From positions 764,572 to 828,571 of the forward strand of contig NZ_CP047945.1 of assembly GCF_014279795.1 (NCBI RefSeq): a stretch of 64,000 nucleotides of DNA, given 5' to 3'. Positions 16,008-24,454 of this stretch are shown here, piece by piece. A program made the translations under genes and the position numbers. The notes beneath the pieces were generated by a model. The model saw only the letters and a program-made list of their open reading frames with translations, was not told the origin of the DNA and made no database searches. How positions within the stretch are numbered: position 1 is the stretch's first letter; each line of letters starts with the position of its first letter. This DNA is from Synechococcus sp. PROS-7-1 (GTDB taxonomy: Bacteria > Cyanobacteriota > Cyanobacteriia > PCC-6307 > Cyanobiaceae).

Positions 16008-17567
16008 TCAGCCCAACCGCTCCTTGAGGTGATCGGCGACGCGGATCGCATTAGCAATCGCGGTGAGTGAAGGATTCACTGCCGAACTGCTGGGAAAGAA
16101 GCTTGTATCCACCACATAAAGATTGTCCACATCATGGGTGCGGCAGTTGAGGTCTAGTACCGATGTGGCGGGATCGGTGCCGAAGCGGCAGGTCCCCATC
16201 TGGTGACCGACAGCTGCAATATCCATGGAGGAGGCGAAGTACACCTGACGCTCAGCCAGGTGATTTTGCAGATAAAGCTTGTCGAGAAGGCCTTCCAGTC
16301 TGTTTATCAGCTCCTGGGATGCCCGGTCGTTGGTCATGGTGTAGCTCAGCTTGATCTGGCCGTTGGCATTCACGGTGACCCGGTTGTCGGGGCGTGGCAG
16401 GTCTTCGGTTTGCAACCAGAAATCAAGCGAATGCTCAGCGATGCGATCCATGCTCCAGGTGGGAGCGAGAGCCGTTAAACGAGGCTTGTAGCCCTTGATC
16501 ATGGCTCCGTTCGTCTTGCCGGTCATCTGCACATTGCCCATCGGGTAATCGAAGGCGTTGTCGCCGAAATACCAGTCGTTCACTGCGACGGTCTTCTGGA
16601 AGATTGTTGTGTTTGGCTCATGGGCAAGGGCCACCACGGCCTTGCAGTTGTGGAACATGTAATTCCTTCCCACCTGATCGGAGCTGTTCGCCAGTCCCTT
16701 GGGATGGGCATCATTGGCCGACATCAGCAACAGTCGGGCAGAGTTCGCTGCCCCAGCTGAAATCACCACAATGTCTCCCCGGAAGCGGCGCTCTTCACCA
16801 CGGTGATTCACAACGACTTCGGTGATCTCACGACCGCTGGCGTCAGTCTTGAGCTTGCAGACTTCCGCTTCGGTCAGCATAAAAACGTTGTCGTGATCCA
16901 GGGCTGGACGTACACCCATCACCTCGGCATCGCCTTTGGCGTGCACGAGACAGGGGAAACCGTCGCAGCGATTGCAGCGCACACAGGCGCTGAAGGCTGG
17001 ATCCAGCTCATTCATGGCCACGCCGGTTGGTGCATGGAACGGATGAAGACCGGCGGAGCGCAGATCAGTCACCAGTTTCTGCATCCGAGGTTCGTGGCTG
17101 ATCGGTGCGTAGGGGTAAGGCGATGACGCCGGTGGCTCGGTGGGGTCCTCTCCTCGTTCGCCATGCACGTGATACCACTCTTCGGCTTTGCGGTAGTAAG
17201 GCTCGAAGACGTCGTATTTGAGGGGCCACTCCGGTGACTCGCCGTCGACGTGAATCACCGATTCAAAATCCCTTTCCCGAAGGCGGAAGTGGGCTGCTCC
17301 ATACATCTTTGAAGCACCACCGACGAAGTAATGACTTCCGGGTTGAAATTCCTTTCCGTTCTTGTCGAGCCAGGGATCGGTTGAGACGTAGCGATCCTTC
17401 TGAAAGACTTCCACTGGGTCCCAGTTCTGAGGTTCTCGCGGCAGCCAGCCACCTCGCTCCAGGATCAGAATCGAATGCCCTGAATCGGCCAGGGCCCGTG
17501 CCAGAGAACCGCCGCCTGCACCGCTGCCGATGATCACCACATTGAAGTGATCGCCTTTGGGCTCCAT
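16008..17567 (-). CDS. GMC oxidoreductase with four-Cys cluster motif
   Basis: 519 residues from the ATG at 17567, which places the FAD motif GSGAGGG at the same distance as in the 1500-3020 homologue. Upstream in-frame starts at 17606 and 17615 are possible. Unlike that homologue it keeps the GMC catalytic pair, His455 in GHQMGTC and Asn498 in AVNPSL. It also has C195-x2-C198-x2-C201-x4-C206, which could hold an iron-sulfur cluster. Likely reaction: FAD-dependent oxidation of a sugar or alcohol. It forms a convergent pair with a DoxX gene, a possible quinone-linked partner. Confidence 0.88.
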   Translation of the reverse strand: MEPKGDHFNVVIIGSGAGGGSLARALADSGHSILILERGGWLPREPQNWDPVEVFQKDRYVSTDPWLDKNGKEFQPGSHYFVGGASKMYGAAHFRLRERDFESVIHVDGESPEWPLKYDVFEPYYRKAEEWYHVHGERGEDPTEPPASSPYPYAPISHEPRMQKLVTDLRSAGLHPFHAPTGVAMNELDPAFSACVRCNRCDGFPCLVHAKGDAEVMGVRPALDHDNVFMLTEAEVCKLKTDASGREITEVVVNHRGEERRFRGDIVVISAGAANSARLLLMSANDAHPKGLANSSDQVGRNYMFHNCKAVVALAHEPNTTIFQKTVAVNDWYFGDNAFDYPMGNVQMTGKTNGAMIKGYKPRLTALAPTWSMDRIAEHSLDFWLQTEDLPRPDNRVTVNANGQIKLSYTMTNDRASQELINRLEGLLDKLYLQNHLAERQVYFASSMDIAAVGHQMGTCRFGTDPATSVLDLNCRTHDVDNLYVVDTSFFPSSSAVNPSLTAIANAIRVADHLKERLG

Positions 17568-17623
17568 CGGCGTCTGACGCTGCGCGGAGCAGGTAGCAAA
17601 GTCCATCAGTGGCACTTAAAGCA

Positions 17624-17640
17624 CTACCTAAACGGTAGGT
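17624..17640. promoter_or_regulatory. Inverted repeat upstream of second GMC gene
   Basis: The sequence ACTACCTAAACGGTAGGTA (17623-17641) holds two nested inverted repeats, CTACC/GGTAG and ACCTA/TAGGT, 57-73 bases upstream of the preferred GMC start. The size and AT/GC layout resemble operators of TetR-family repressors. No regulator gene is adjacent. Confidence 0.35.
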
Positions 17641-17694
17641 AAGGCTTTCGGTGACGTCAGGAGATGCGTGTTGAGCCGAACCGACTGGAGGGGG

Positions 17695-20391
17695 TTAAGG
17701 CTGCCAACGATTCAACTGCGTGATCATTTTGGCAACAATGGCGCTCCACCCTGTCTGATGACTGGCTCCGACGCCCGCGCCGCTGCAGCCATGAAAATAT
17801 TCATTGAATAGGAAGAGATCACGCCACAGAGGGTCCTGCTGAAACTGTTCAACGGGACCATTGAAGGCCCGTCGTCCGTCGGCGTCGCGGCGGAAGATGC
17901 CGATCAGTCGTTGTTCTAACTCCAGAGAAATCTGCCAGAGATTTAATTCCCGGCCGGACCCTGTCGGGAATTCCATTTTGAAATCGTCGCCAAAGAAATG
18001 ACCGAATTTCTGGAGCGCTTCGATCAGAAGGTAGTTGATCGGCATCCAGATGGGGCCACGCCAGTTGGAGTTGCCTCCGAACATGGCGACAGGGCTGTCT
18101 GCTGGGCTGTAGCTGATCGTGGCGTAGTCGTCTCCCTGCTGGTAGGAGTAAGGATTTTTGTCGTAGATCTTCGAGAGGCTGCGAATGCCGTAAGGAGACA
18201 GGAACTCCTGCTCATCGAACACTCTGGTGAGAATCCGACGCAAGCGATCGGGAGGCACGATCGAAAACAAAACCCGGTCCCGGTGCCATGTGCCGAGGTG
18301 CGTGATCGCATCAAAGGGGACCCCGCGCTCTTTCCCCAGTTCATTGAGGTAGCTGCGAACATCCAGGGCTGGAATTGAATCCACTGTCTGGGCATCAAAG
18401 GTGGCGATGGCTAGCAGTGGAATCAGCCCGCTCAGAGAGCGGGTGCGCAGGTAATCGGAGCTCCCGTCCGGCCGTTTCAGCACGTCGTAATAAAAACCAT
18501 CCGCTTCATCCCAATTCACGAATCCACGCCCTGAGGGACTGTTCAGGGCATAGGTCAGCCGACTGAAGTCGCTGACAAAGCGCTCGCATAAGCCTTTGTA
18601 TTCCTCGCGATCACTCGCAAGCAGAACGCAGGCCTCCAGCATGTTGAGACTGAGCATTCCCATCCAGGCTGTGCCATCGGATTGCTCGATCCGACTGCCG
18701 TCTCTCAGGGGGTAGCGGCGATCGAAGATGGCGATGTTGTCGAGTCCGAGGAAGCCGCCTTCGAACAGGCTGTCGCCGTTGCGATCCGTGCGGTTGGCCC
18801 ACCAGCCGTATTCGAGCAGAAGTTCCCGCAGGCTGGCGCGAAGGAAGGGATAGTCCTTTTGCCCATGGCTGCGCTGGGAGATCTGGAAAATGCGCAGGCT
18901 GGCCCAGGCTCCGATCGGTGGATTGGCATCGGACAAGGCCCATTCATAGGCGGGTGATTGCCCGTTGTTGGCTGTCAGGCTCGCCTGTCGCAGCATGCGG
19001 GCCTGACGTTTCGCTTCACCGGGGTCGAGTTCTGCAAAAGCTACGGCGTGAACCATCAGATCCCACTGGCAGAAATAGGGATATTCCCAGCAGTCGGGCA
19101 TCGAAATGATGTTGCGTGCACGCAGGGTCTTCCAGTAGGCGTTCTCTGTGTGCCAACGCTGCTCAGGAGGACGCGGAGCATTGCTGTCGCCGCGCAACCA
19201 TCGGGCGACATACCAGTTGTAAAACTTGCGACACCAGAACAGTCCGGCTGCGGCCGCGGCGTGGATCGCCCGATCTTCCGTACCAAGGCCGGGTGCCACC
19301 CACTGCAAGTGATCCTCCCAGTCCTGTCGGCGCTGGCGAATGACGGCGTCCACTTGACTGGACTCCATCGGGTCTGGAGCCTTCGCTCCGTGATGGTCAT
19401 GCCGGCAGAGGCGCAGATTCACCTGCCAGACCTCGCCTGGTTCGAGACGGCGTTGGAGATGAAGCGCCGCTTTGCTTCCCTCGCCGCTTGGGTTCACTGC
19501 GTCTGTTTGTGCTTCGATCAGATATCGGTGAAAAGCATCCTTCACATAAGGCTGGTGAAGCGGTTGGTTGTAGAGGCGCTCGGTGTTGGTTTCATTCTCC
19601 GTGAACAGCCAGTTGCCCTGCTCGCTGCAGCTGAGGTTGTAAGACGCCAACCCTTTCAATGCATCACTCACTACGGCATCGCCTGCAACACGAAGTCGTG
19701 GCCGCGCACTGTCTTCATCACCCCAGTCCCAGGTGTTGCGGAACCAGAGACTGGGAAGCAGATGAAGATCCGCGGCTTCTGATCCCTGGTTGGTCACCGT
19801 GAGGCGGATCAGCAGATCCTCCGGAGAGACCTTCGCGTATTCGACTTCCAGATCGAAGAAGCGGTTTTCAGAGAAAATTCCGGTGTCGACCAACTCGAAT
19901 TCAGGCTCATCCCGGCTGCGGCGTCGGTTCTCATCCCGCAGCCGTTCGTAGGGAAAGCGTTCCTGCGGATAGCGGTACAGGGCCTTGGCGTAGCTGCAGG
20001 TCGGTGTGCCCGCCTGGTGGTACATCGTGTCTTTGAGGTCTTCCCCGTGATTGCCTTCAGGGTTGCCCAGACCGAACAAGCGTTCCTTGAGCACAGGATC
20101 TTTCCCGTTCCAAAGCACGGGAGCGAAGCAAAGCAGACCGTTTTCATCGCTCAGTCCGAGAAGTCCATCTTCACCCCAGCGATAAGTTCGTAAGTGGCTG
20201 TGATCGAAGGGAAAAGAGTTCCAGGCATTGCCATCGTCCGAATAATCCTCACGGACCGTTCCCCACTGGCGGTCGCTGAGATAGGTCCCCCAGAGGTCCC
20301 ATGGCTTCAGTCCCGCATCCCTTTCCCGGGATCGAACCAACTCCATCGGCTCTTCGCCCAATTGAGCGGTAGAGATTGGGGACGTAGTCAT
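17695..20391 (-). CDS. GH63-like glucosidase, (alpha/alpha)6 barrel
   Basis: 898 residues from the ATG at 20391; an upstream frame would run through the tRNA gene and is rejected. An N-terminal beta-rich region is followed by a C-terminal (alpha/alpha)6 barrel. Candidate catalytic residues are Asp in QWDLMVHAVAFAELDPGEA (general acid) and the acidic residue near NWRGPIWMPINYLLIEAL. Family members cleave alpha-glucosidic bonds in oligosaccharides or in glucosylglycerate/mannosylglycerate. Marine Synechococcus make glucosyl solutes, so an intracellular glucoside substrate is plausible; no signal peptide is visible. Confidence 0.85.
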   Translation of the reverse strand: MTTSPISTAQLGEEPMELVRSRERDAGLKPWDLWGTYLSDRQWGTVREDYSDDGNAWNSFPFDHSHLRTYRWGEDGLLGLSDENGLLCFAPVLWNGKDPVLKERLFGLGNPEGNHGEDLKDTMYHQAGTPTCSYAKALYRYPQERFPYERLRDENRRRSRDEPEFELVDTGIFSENRFFDLEVEYAKVSPEDLLIRLTVTNQGSEAADLHLLPSLWFRNTWDWGDEDSARPRLRVAGDAVVSDALKGLASYNLSCSEQGNWLFTENETNTERLYNQPLHQPYVKDAFHRYLIEAQTDAVNPSGEGSKAALHLQRRLEPGEVWQVNLRLCRHDHHGAKAPDPMESSQVDAVIRQRRQDWEDHLQWVAPGLGTEDRAIHAAAAAGLFWCRKFYNWYVARWLRGDSNAPRPPEQRWHTENAYWKTLRARNIISMPDCWEYPYFCQWDLMVHAVAFAELDPGEAKRQARMLRQASLTANNGQSPAYEWALSDANPPIGAWASLRIFQISQRSHGQKDYPFLRASLRELLLEYGWWANRTDRNGDSLFEGGFLGLDNIAIFDRRYPLRDGSRIEQSDGTAWMGMLSLNMLEACVLLASDREEYKGLCERFVSDFSRLTYALNSPSGRGFVNWDEADGFYYDVLKRPDGSSDYLRTRSLSGLIPLLAIATFDAQTVDSIPALDVRSYLNELGKERGVPFDAITHLGTWHRDRVLFSIVPPDRLRRILTRVFDEQEFLSPYGIRSLSKIYDKNPYSYQQGDDYATISYSPADSPVAMFGGNSNWRGPIWMPINYLLIEALQKFGHFFGDDFKMEFPTGSGRELNLWQISLELEQRLIGIFRRDADGRRAFNGPVEQFQQDPLWRDLFLFNEYFHGCSGAGVGASHQTGWSAIVAKMITQLNRWQP

Positions 20392-20475
20392 GCGCCGATC
20401 TGATTCCTTGCCCCAGAACGTAGAGAGGGATTCACAGACTGCCCATAGAAGGGTCCGCTCAACAGGAAGGTCGGA

Positions 20476-20561
20476 TGGGGGCGGGGGGACTTGAACCCCC
20501 ACAAGCTTTTCAGCTCAAACGATTTTAAGTCGCGTGCGTCTACCGATTCCGCCACGCCCCC
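20476..20561 (-). tRNA. trnL-UAA: tRNA-Leu (anticodon UAA)
   Basis: 86 bases. The acceptor stem GGGGGCG pairs with CGCCCCC (20477-20483), the discriminator is A at 20476, the T arm has loop TTCAAGT between GGGGG and CCCCC, and a long variable arm marks a class II tRNA. The anticodon loop CTTAAAA gives UAA. CCA is not encoded. There is no intron, unlike the tRNA-Leu(UAA) genes of many other cyanobacteria. Confidence 0.96.
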
Positions 20562-20618
20562 GGAAACCCACTGGTTCCGATGCGGCATCCTAGATTCTCC
20601 TGTGGACGGGAATCATCA

Positions 20619-20870
20619 GTGACGATTGAGACGCTTCTGAATGCTTTTCCCCAGGAGACTCTCCTGGTGATCGGTGCCTACGGCGCCCTCGGAGCGGCTT
20701 ATCTCGTGGTCATCCCGCTCTTTCTTTATTTCTGGATGAACCGTCGCTGGACGGTGATGGGGAAGCTGGAGCGACTGGGAATCTATGGACTGGTCTTTCT
20801 TTTCTTCCCAGGGTTGATCCTCTTTGCACCCTTCCTCAATCTGCGACTCAGCGGCCAAGGAGACGTTTGA
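20619..20870 (+). CDS. ndhL: NAD(P)H-quinone oxidoreductase subunit L
   Basis: 83 residues from the GTG at 20619, chosen to match the usual family length. Two membrane helices flank the conserved [21 protein letters not shown] segment, and the C-terminus is [10 protein letters not shown]. NdhL is a cyanobacterial and chloroplast-specific subunit of thylakoid NDH-1, needed for respiratory and cyclic electron flow and CO2 uptake. The downstream DUF3007 gene starts one base after its stop. Confidence 0.95.
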   Translation: MTIETLLNAFPQETLLVIGAYGALGAAYLVVIPLFLYFWMNRRWTVMGKLERLGIYGLVFLFFPGLILFAPFLNLRLSGQGDV

Positions 20871-20871
20871 T

Positions 20872-21228
20872 TTGACGCGAGCAGGAGTTTTGTCGCTAGG
20901 AGCCGCCCTGCTAGTGGCCGGGGCCCTGGGATATGCGGCTTTTCAAGCACTGGGTCTGGAGGGATTTTCAGCTGGTATCGCTGCAGAAGCTCTGTTGGTG
21001 CTTGTGGTGGTTGTGTGGACAAGCAGTTATCTCTTTCGGGTCATCACCGGTCGAATGACCTACATGCAACAAAGGCGCAATTACAGAGCTGAGTACGACG
21101 CTCTTACGGATCAGCAGTTGCAGGCGCGTTTCGATGCCATGACTCCTGAAGAGCAAGCGGCATTATTGGCCTCAGTCTCTGGTGAGAAGCCTGAGGAATC
21201 CCAGGACAAGGTTTCTTCCGACTCGTAG
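20872..21228 (+). CDS. DUF3007 membrane protein
   Basis: 118 residues from the TTG at 20872, supported by an AAGGAG site at 20857-20862. Two membrane helices (about 5-25 and 30-50) precede the conserved [17 protein letters not shown] segment and an acidic, glutamine-rich tail. DUF3007 proteins occur in cyanobacteria and plants next to ndhL, as here, which suggests a function linked to thylakoid membranes or NDH-1. No biochemical role is known to me. Confidence 0.88.
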   Translation: MTRAGVLSLGAALLVAGALGYAAFQALGLEGFSAGIAAEALLVLVVVVWTSSYLFRVITGRMTYMQQRRNYRAEYDALTDQQLQARFDAMTPEEQAALLASVSGEKPEESQDKVSSDS

Positions 21229-21259
21229 GCTCGCTGCCATCACATTGTCTGACTCTGCG

Positions 21260-22063
21260 ATGCAGCCCTCGTCAAGAATCGCTGAGGTCTTCGCCCAGAC
21301 CGCTCGTGAGCAGCGTCTCGCACTGATGCCTTTCATCGTGGCTGGAGATCCGAATCTCGAAAGTACGGCCGAAATTCTTCTCAGCCTTCAATCCAATGGT
21401 GCTGATGTGGTGGAACTGGGCATTCCTTACAGCGATCCACTGGCGGATGGTCCGGTGATTCAATCTGCCGCTTATCGGGCGCTGGCTCAGAACACCACGC
21501 CATCCAACGTTCTGACCATGCTGCATGGTTTGCGCGATCGTTTGACGATGCCAGTCGTGCTGTTCACCTACAGCAATCCACTGCTGAACCGTGGTGCGGA
21601 ACAATTCTTCGCTGAAGCGGCAGCTGCTGGAGTCGCAGGACTGGTCGTGCCCGATCTTCCCTTGGAAGAAGCTGAACGTTTGTCTCCGCTGGCTGCTCAG
21701 CAAGGCCTTGATCTGGTTCTGCTTGTGGCGCCCACCACTCCAGAAGAGCGTCGGCGCAGGATCGCGACATCCAGCCGCGGATTCACGTATCTCGTCAGCG
21801 TTACAGGAGTGACGGGTGAACGTGCATCTCTTCAAGATCGTGTGGCAGAGCTGGTGCTTTCGTTAAAGGGATTGGAGGCTGGACCTGTTGCGGTTGGGTT
21901 TGGAATCTCAGGGGCTGATCAGGTCCGTCAGGTCCGTGAGTGGGGGGCTGATGGCGCCATTATTGGCAGTGCCTTAGTCAAAAGAATCGCCGCTGCACAA
22001 CCGGGTTGCGCAGCGGCGGAAGCAGGTGAATTTTGCCGGGAACTTCGAGAGGCTGCCGGCTGA
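21260..22063 (+). CDS. trpA: Tryptophan synthase alpha subunit
   Basis: 267 residues from the ATG at 21260, the start that fits the family (an earlier ATG at 21182 lies inside the previous gene). It cleaves indole-3-glycerol phosphate to indole. Visible signatures are [10 protein letters not shown], the catalytic Glu in [16 protein letters not shown], and Asp in [11 protein letters not shown], with the phosphate-binding GFGIS near the end. It is not next to trpB, as is common in cyanobacteria. It converges on cyAbrB with 3 bases between the stops. Confidence 0.96.
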   Translation: MQPSSRIAEVFAQTAREQRLALMPFIVAGDPNLESTAEILLSLQSNGADVVELGIPYSDPLADGPVIQSAAYRALAQNTTPSNVLTMLHGLRDRLTMPVVLFTYSNPLLNRGAEQFFAEAAAAGVAGLVVPDLPLEEAERLSPLAAQQGLDLVLLVAPTTPEERRRRIATSSRGFTYLVSVTGVTGERASLQDRVAELVLSLKGLEAGPVAVGFGISGADQVRQVREWGADGAIIGSALVKRIAAAQPGCAAAEAGEFCRELREAAG

Positions 22064-22066
22064 TGA

Positions 22067-22438
22067 TCACTCTTCGTCTTCGTCTGTGCCGCCGACGGGG
22101 ACGAGACGAATCTGCTTGCGGCCAAGCTTGATTTCGAACTCATCACCAGGCTTGAGATCGAGCATGGCTGTGTAGGCCTTACCGATCAACAGATTGCCGT
22201 TGCCTTGAACGGTGGCGACGTAGGAAAGCTTGCGACCGCCTTTGCCGATTCCGGCAACGCCAGTAGCACCGAGATTCACTCCCTTGGCTTCGAGTAGTGC
22301 TTCGTAGAAGGCGGTGAAGTTGAGGCGCTCCCCACCATCCTTCTTGTTGGACACATAACCGCAGGCACGGACGAGATCAGACTTGCTGACATCACCCAGC
22401 TCCTTCACTTTGTTCAGCAGGTCAGCACCTGTAAGCAT
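22067..22438 (-). CDS. cyAbrB-type transcriptional regulator
   Basis: 123 residues from the ATG at 22438. The N-terminal half has the cyanobacterial AbrB extension, and the C-terminal half has the swapped-hairpin AbrB DNA-binding domain (GNLLIGKAYTAMLDLKPGDEFEIKLGRKQIRL) followed by an acidic tail. cyAbrB proteins regulate carbon and nitrogen genes globally in cyanobacteria. Marine Synechococcus usually carry more than one paralogue and this sequence alone does not say which this is. Confidence 0.92.
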   Translation of the reverse strand: MLTGADLLNKVKELGDVSKSDLVRACGYVSNKKDGGERLNFTAFYEALLEAKGVNLGATGVAGIGKGGRKLSYVATVQGNGNLLIGKAYTAMLDLKPGDEFEIKLGRKQIRLVPVGGTDEDEE

Positions 22439-22532
22439 GGTCGTTAAAAACATCTACTCACTGAACATAGCGCTTGATGTGCAGCATGTGCCATCCTTTG
22501 CCTCGGTTTTGTACCAACTGGACAAGCAACCT

Positions 22533-22802
22533 ATGGCTCGATTCGTTCTCTGGGGTCTGTACTGCGAAGATGCTCTTCAGAAAAGAGTGCCTTTTCGGGA
22601 TGAGCATCTTGCTCGACTGCAAAGTCTCAAGGACGACGGCACCTTGATCACTCTGGGCCCTACTGAGGGCAGCACTCATGTGTTTGGAGTGTTCGAAATG
22701 GAGAGTGAATCCGCGGTTCGCGCGCTGCTAGAAGCAGATGTCTATTGGCGCGAGGGTATCTGGACGCGTCTGGATGTTTATCCCTGGGTCCAAGCGTTCT
22801 GA
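22533..22802 (+). CDS. YciI-like protein
   Basis: 89 residues from the ATG at 22533. It fits the ferredoxin-like YciI family: MARFVLWGLYCEDALQKR, the conserved HLARLQSLKDDG segment and a final strand with VYWREGIWTRLDVYPW. Members act as small hydrolase- or dehalogenase-like enzymes or have unknown roles. Its 3' end overlaps the convergent cytochrome gene by 25 bases. Confidence 0.85.
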   Translation: MARFVLWGLYCEDALQKRVPFRDEHLARLQSLKDDGTLITLGPTEGSTHVFGVFEMESESAVRALLEADVYWREGIWTRLDVYPWVQAF

Positions 22803-23110
22803 GCTTGAAGCCAGACCCATTCGCCAACAACGTGTTCGTTTCCCTCGCCGAGGGCGTCGCCATAACCACTCATTTGGCCGATTCCCTCTCTGGCGATCGC
22901 TGCAATCGCTTCTGGATTGTCCAGGCCTCGTTTTGATAGATCCTTCAATTTCAATGAACGACCGCGGCGAATGATGTTCCCGCCGTTGGGGTGACATCCG
23001 GCGCAGTGGAGGTCAAACAGCTGGGCGCCATCTGTGGATAGGGCGCTGCCCCTCTGTGCTGGCAAAGCAAGAGCAATCAATAACCCAGCGACAATCAACA
23101 GTGCTCGCAT
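22778..23110 (-). CDS. Soluble c-type cytochrome, c6-like
   Basis: 110 residues with a signal peptide (about 1-23) and the heme-binding motif CAGCH followed by PNGGN, as in cytochrome c6. The likely axial Met lies in IGQMSGYG, where true c6 has AMPAF, so it is a paralogue of the c6B/c6C type rather than petJ (which is at 33058-33420). It should act in the thylakoid lumen. The role of such low-potential c6 relatives is unsettled. Confidence 0.88.
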   Translation of the reverse strand: MRALLIVAGLLIALALPAQRGSALSTDGAQLFDLHCAGCHPNGGNIIRRGRSLKLKDLSKRGLDNPEAIAAIAREGIGQMSGYGDALGEGNEHVVGEWVWLQAQNAWTQG

Positions 23111-23133
23111 CGCCGAAAATCCCTTGAGGGTTC

Positions 23134-23379
23134 TCAGTCTGCCTTTGAGGCCGTGTCATTCATCTGATGGGAGCGCTGATAGCGGAGCACAAGATCCTCA
23201 GGGGAGCGATAGCTCTGAGGCAGTGACCGATGCAGGCGTTGGAGATAGTCCCAGCAGATGGTGCGCTGAATGGCCGTCATGGATCGCCCTTCAGAGACAA
23301 GCCGACGCAAGGCTTGGCAATAGCTTGAAAATCCTGCTTCCAGATCACCGATCGTGAGCGTGCGACTTGAGGCGGTCAT
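23134..23379 (-). CDS. Small conserved cyanobacterial protein (DUF3136-like)
   Basis: 81 residues, helical and soluble, with the segments TIGDLEAGFSSYCQALRRL and TICWDYLQRLHRSLPQSYRSP. These look like a small cyanobacteria-specific family I associate with DUF3136. No cofactor motif is seen. It lies 23 bases upstream of the c6-like cytochrome on the same strand and may be co-transcribed with it. Confidence 0.75.
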   Translation of the reverse strand: MTASSRTLTIGDLEAGFSSYCQALRRLVSEGRSMTAIQRTICWDYLQRLHRSLPQSYRSPEDLVLRYQRSHQMNDTASKAD

Positions 23380-23464
23380 GACCGGATCTGTCAGGTTCCC
23401 CTGACTTTCGTGGTGTCCCCCTCTTTTCGTCTGTTGCCAGGATCACGAGATTGCTTCGGATGTC

Positions 23465-24031
23465 ATGGCAGAAGAGGATCTGCAGCGTTTTCTGCAGAAG
23501 GTCGAGGCGCTGAATGCCCTCGTTGAGCTCCTCGAGAACGATCCTGCTTCTCGGAGACAGTTCGCTGCCTGCTCGGATCACAACGCAGTTGTGGCTTTGG
23601 CTTCAGCCTGGGGATTCGAGATTGGACGCCGTTGGGGAGAGGCCTCCTTGGCTCCTCAAGCTCCGTCGATGGAGACGACCAACCTTTTGGCGGATGCGGG
23701 TTGTCTTCCGGGCAAGGAACAGGAGACTGTTCTTTGCTCTGGACCGGATTGGAGGCTGGTAAGAATCCAGTCCAATGCCGCAAGCACTCCCTCAGGCTCC
23801 TGGTACGAGCAGAAAGAGCATGAATGGTTGACCTTGCTGAAGGGGAGCGCCCTTCTCAGACTGGCGGATCCTGATCAGCTCATCGATCTCAGTGTGGGAG
23901 ATCAGCTCTTGCTTCCGGCCGGTCGTCGTCATCGGGTGGAAAGGACTGATCCCCATCCAGGTACGACCTGGTTGGCTCTGTATTGGGCTGATGGCCCCGG
24001 GCTGATCCCCACGGCTGCATCGACCGTTTAA
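23465..24031 (+). CDS. Nif11 domain fused to a cupin domain
   Basis: 188 residues. Residues 1-60 carry a Nif11-like domain (LQRFLQKVEAL, LLENDPASRRQF, ALASAWGFEIG). Residues about 95-180 form a cupin with EHEWLTLLKGSALL and GDQLLLPAGRRHRVERT. The first cupin motif has EHE instead of HxH, so metal binding may be altered. The combination suggests Nif11 as an interaction module rather than a peptide leader. The 3' end overlaps the convergent PsiE-like gene by 143 bases. Confidence 0.8.
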   Translation: MAEEDLQRFLQKVEALNALVELLENDPASRRQFAACSDHNAVVALASAWGFEIGRRWGEASLAPQAPSMETTNLLADAGCLPGKEQETVLCSGPDWRLVRIQSNAASTPSGSWYEQKEHEWLTLLKGSALLRLADPDQLIDLSVGDQLLLPAGRRHRVERTDPHPGTTWLALYWADGPGLIPTAASTV

Positions 24032-24449
24032 CCAGCCAATAAGCGCCGGCCAAGGCGATGGATGAGATCCCAAGGCCGATCAGAAGCTGAGGTTTGTTCT
24101 CAGATCCGGCAGGCAGAACGATCACTTTGCGGGCCACGGCGGTTAAGGCTGTGACGAGAACCAGTTCGATTTGAACAACGTGGCGCCTCAAATAACTGGT
24201 GATGTTCTGAAGCACTTCCAAGGCGATCAGAACAGTCAGGAGATCTCCAAGTACTCGGATCAGTCCGTCCCCGATCCAGTACGCATCCTGGTCGGTGGTG
24301 ATCAGGGCCAGCGTGACTTTGACCGTGAGTTGAACGAGCGCTGCAACGATGACCACCGCGGTGATCACGGTGAGAAGAATGGCGACTTGTTTCTCGCCTT
24401 GATCAACCCACTGAAGGAAGCTTCGACGTTGGCGACGGAACTCGGGCAT
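23889..24449 (-). CDS. PsiE-like membrane protein
   Basis: 186 residues from the ATG at 24449, 5 bases after the previous stop. Four membrane helices span about 20-150, with the conserved LIRVLGDLLTVLIALEVLQNITSYLRRH segment of the phosphate-starvation-inducible E family. The hydrophilic, Asp-rich C-terminal tail (about the last 45 residues) is encoded in DNA that also encodes the end of the cupin gene on the other strand. Function unknown. Confidence 0.82.
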   Translation of the reverse strand: MPEFRRQRRSFLQWVDQGEKQVAILLTVITAVVIVAALVQLTVKVTLALITTDQDAYWIGDGLIRVLGDLLTVLIALEVLQNITSYLRRHVVQIELVLVTALTAVARKVIVLPAGSENKPQLLIGLGISSIALAGAYWLVKRSMQPWGSARGHQPNTEPTRSYLDGDQSFPPDDDDRPEARADLPH

Positions 24450-24454
24450 GCGCT

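Noticed and set aside
20392-20502. N-terminal extension of the GH63-like protein
   Set aside because: It would run into the tRNA-Leu gene; the ATG at 20391 is used instead.
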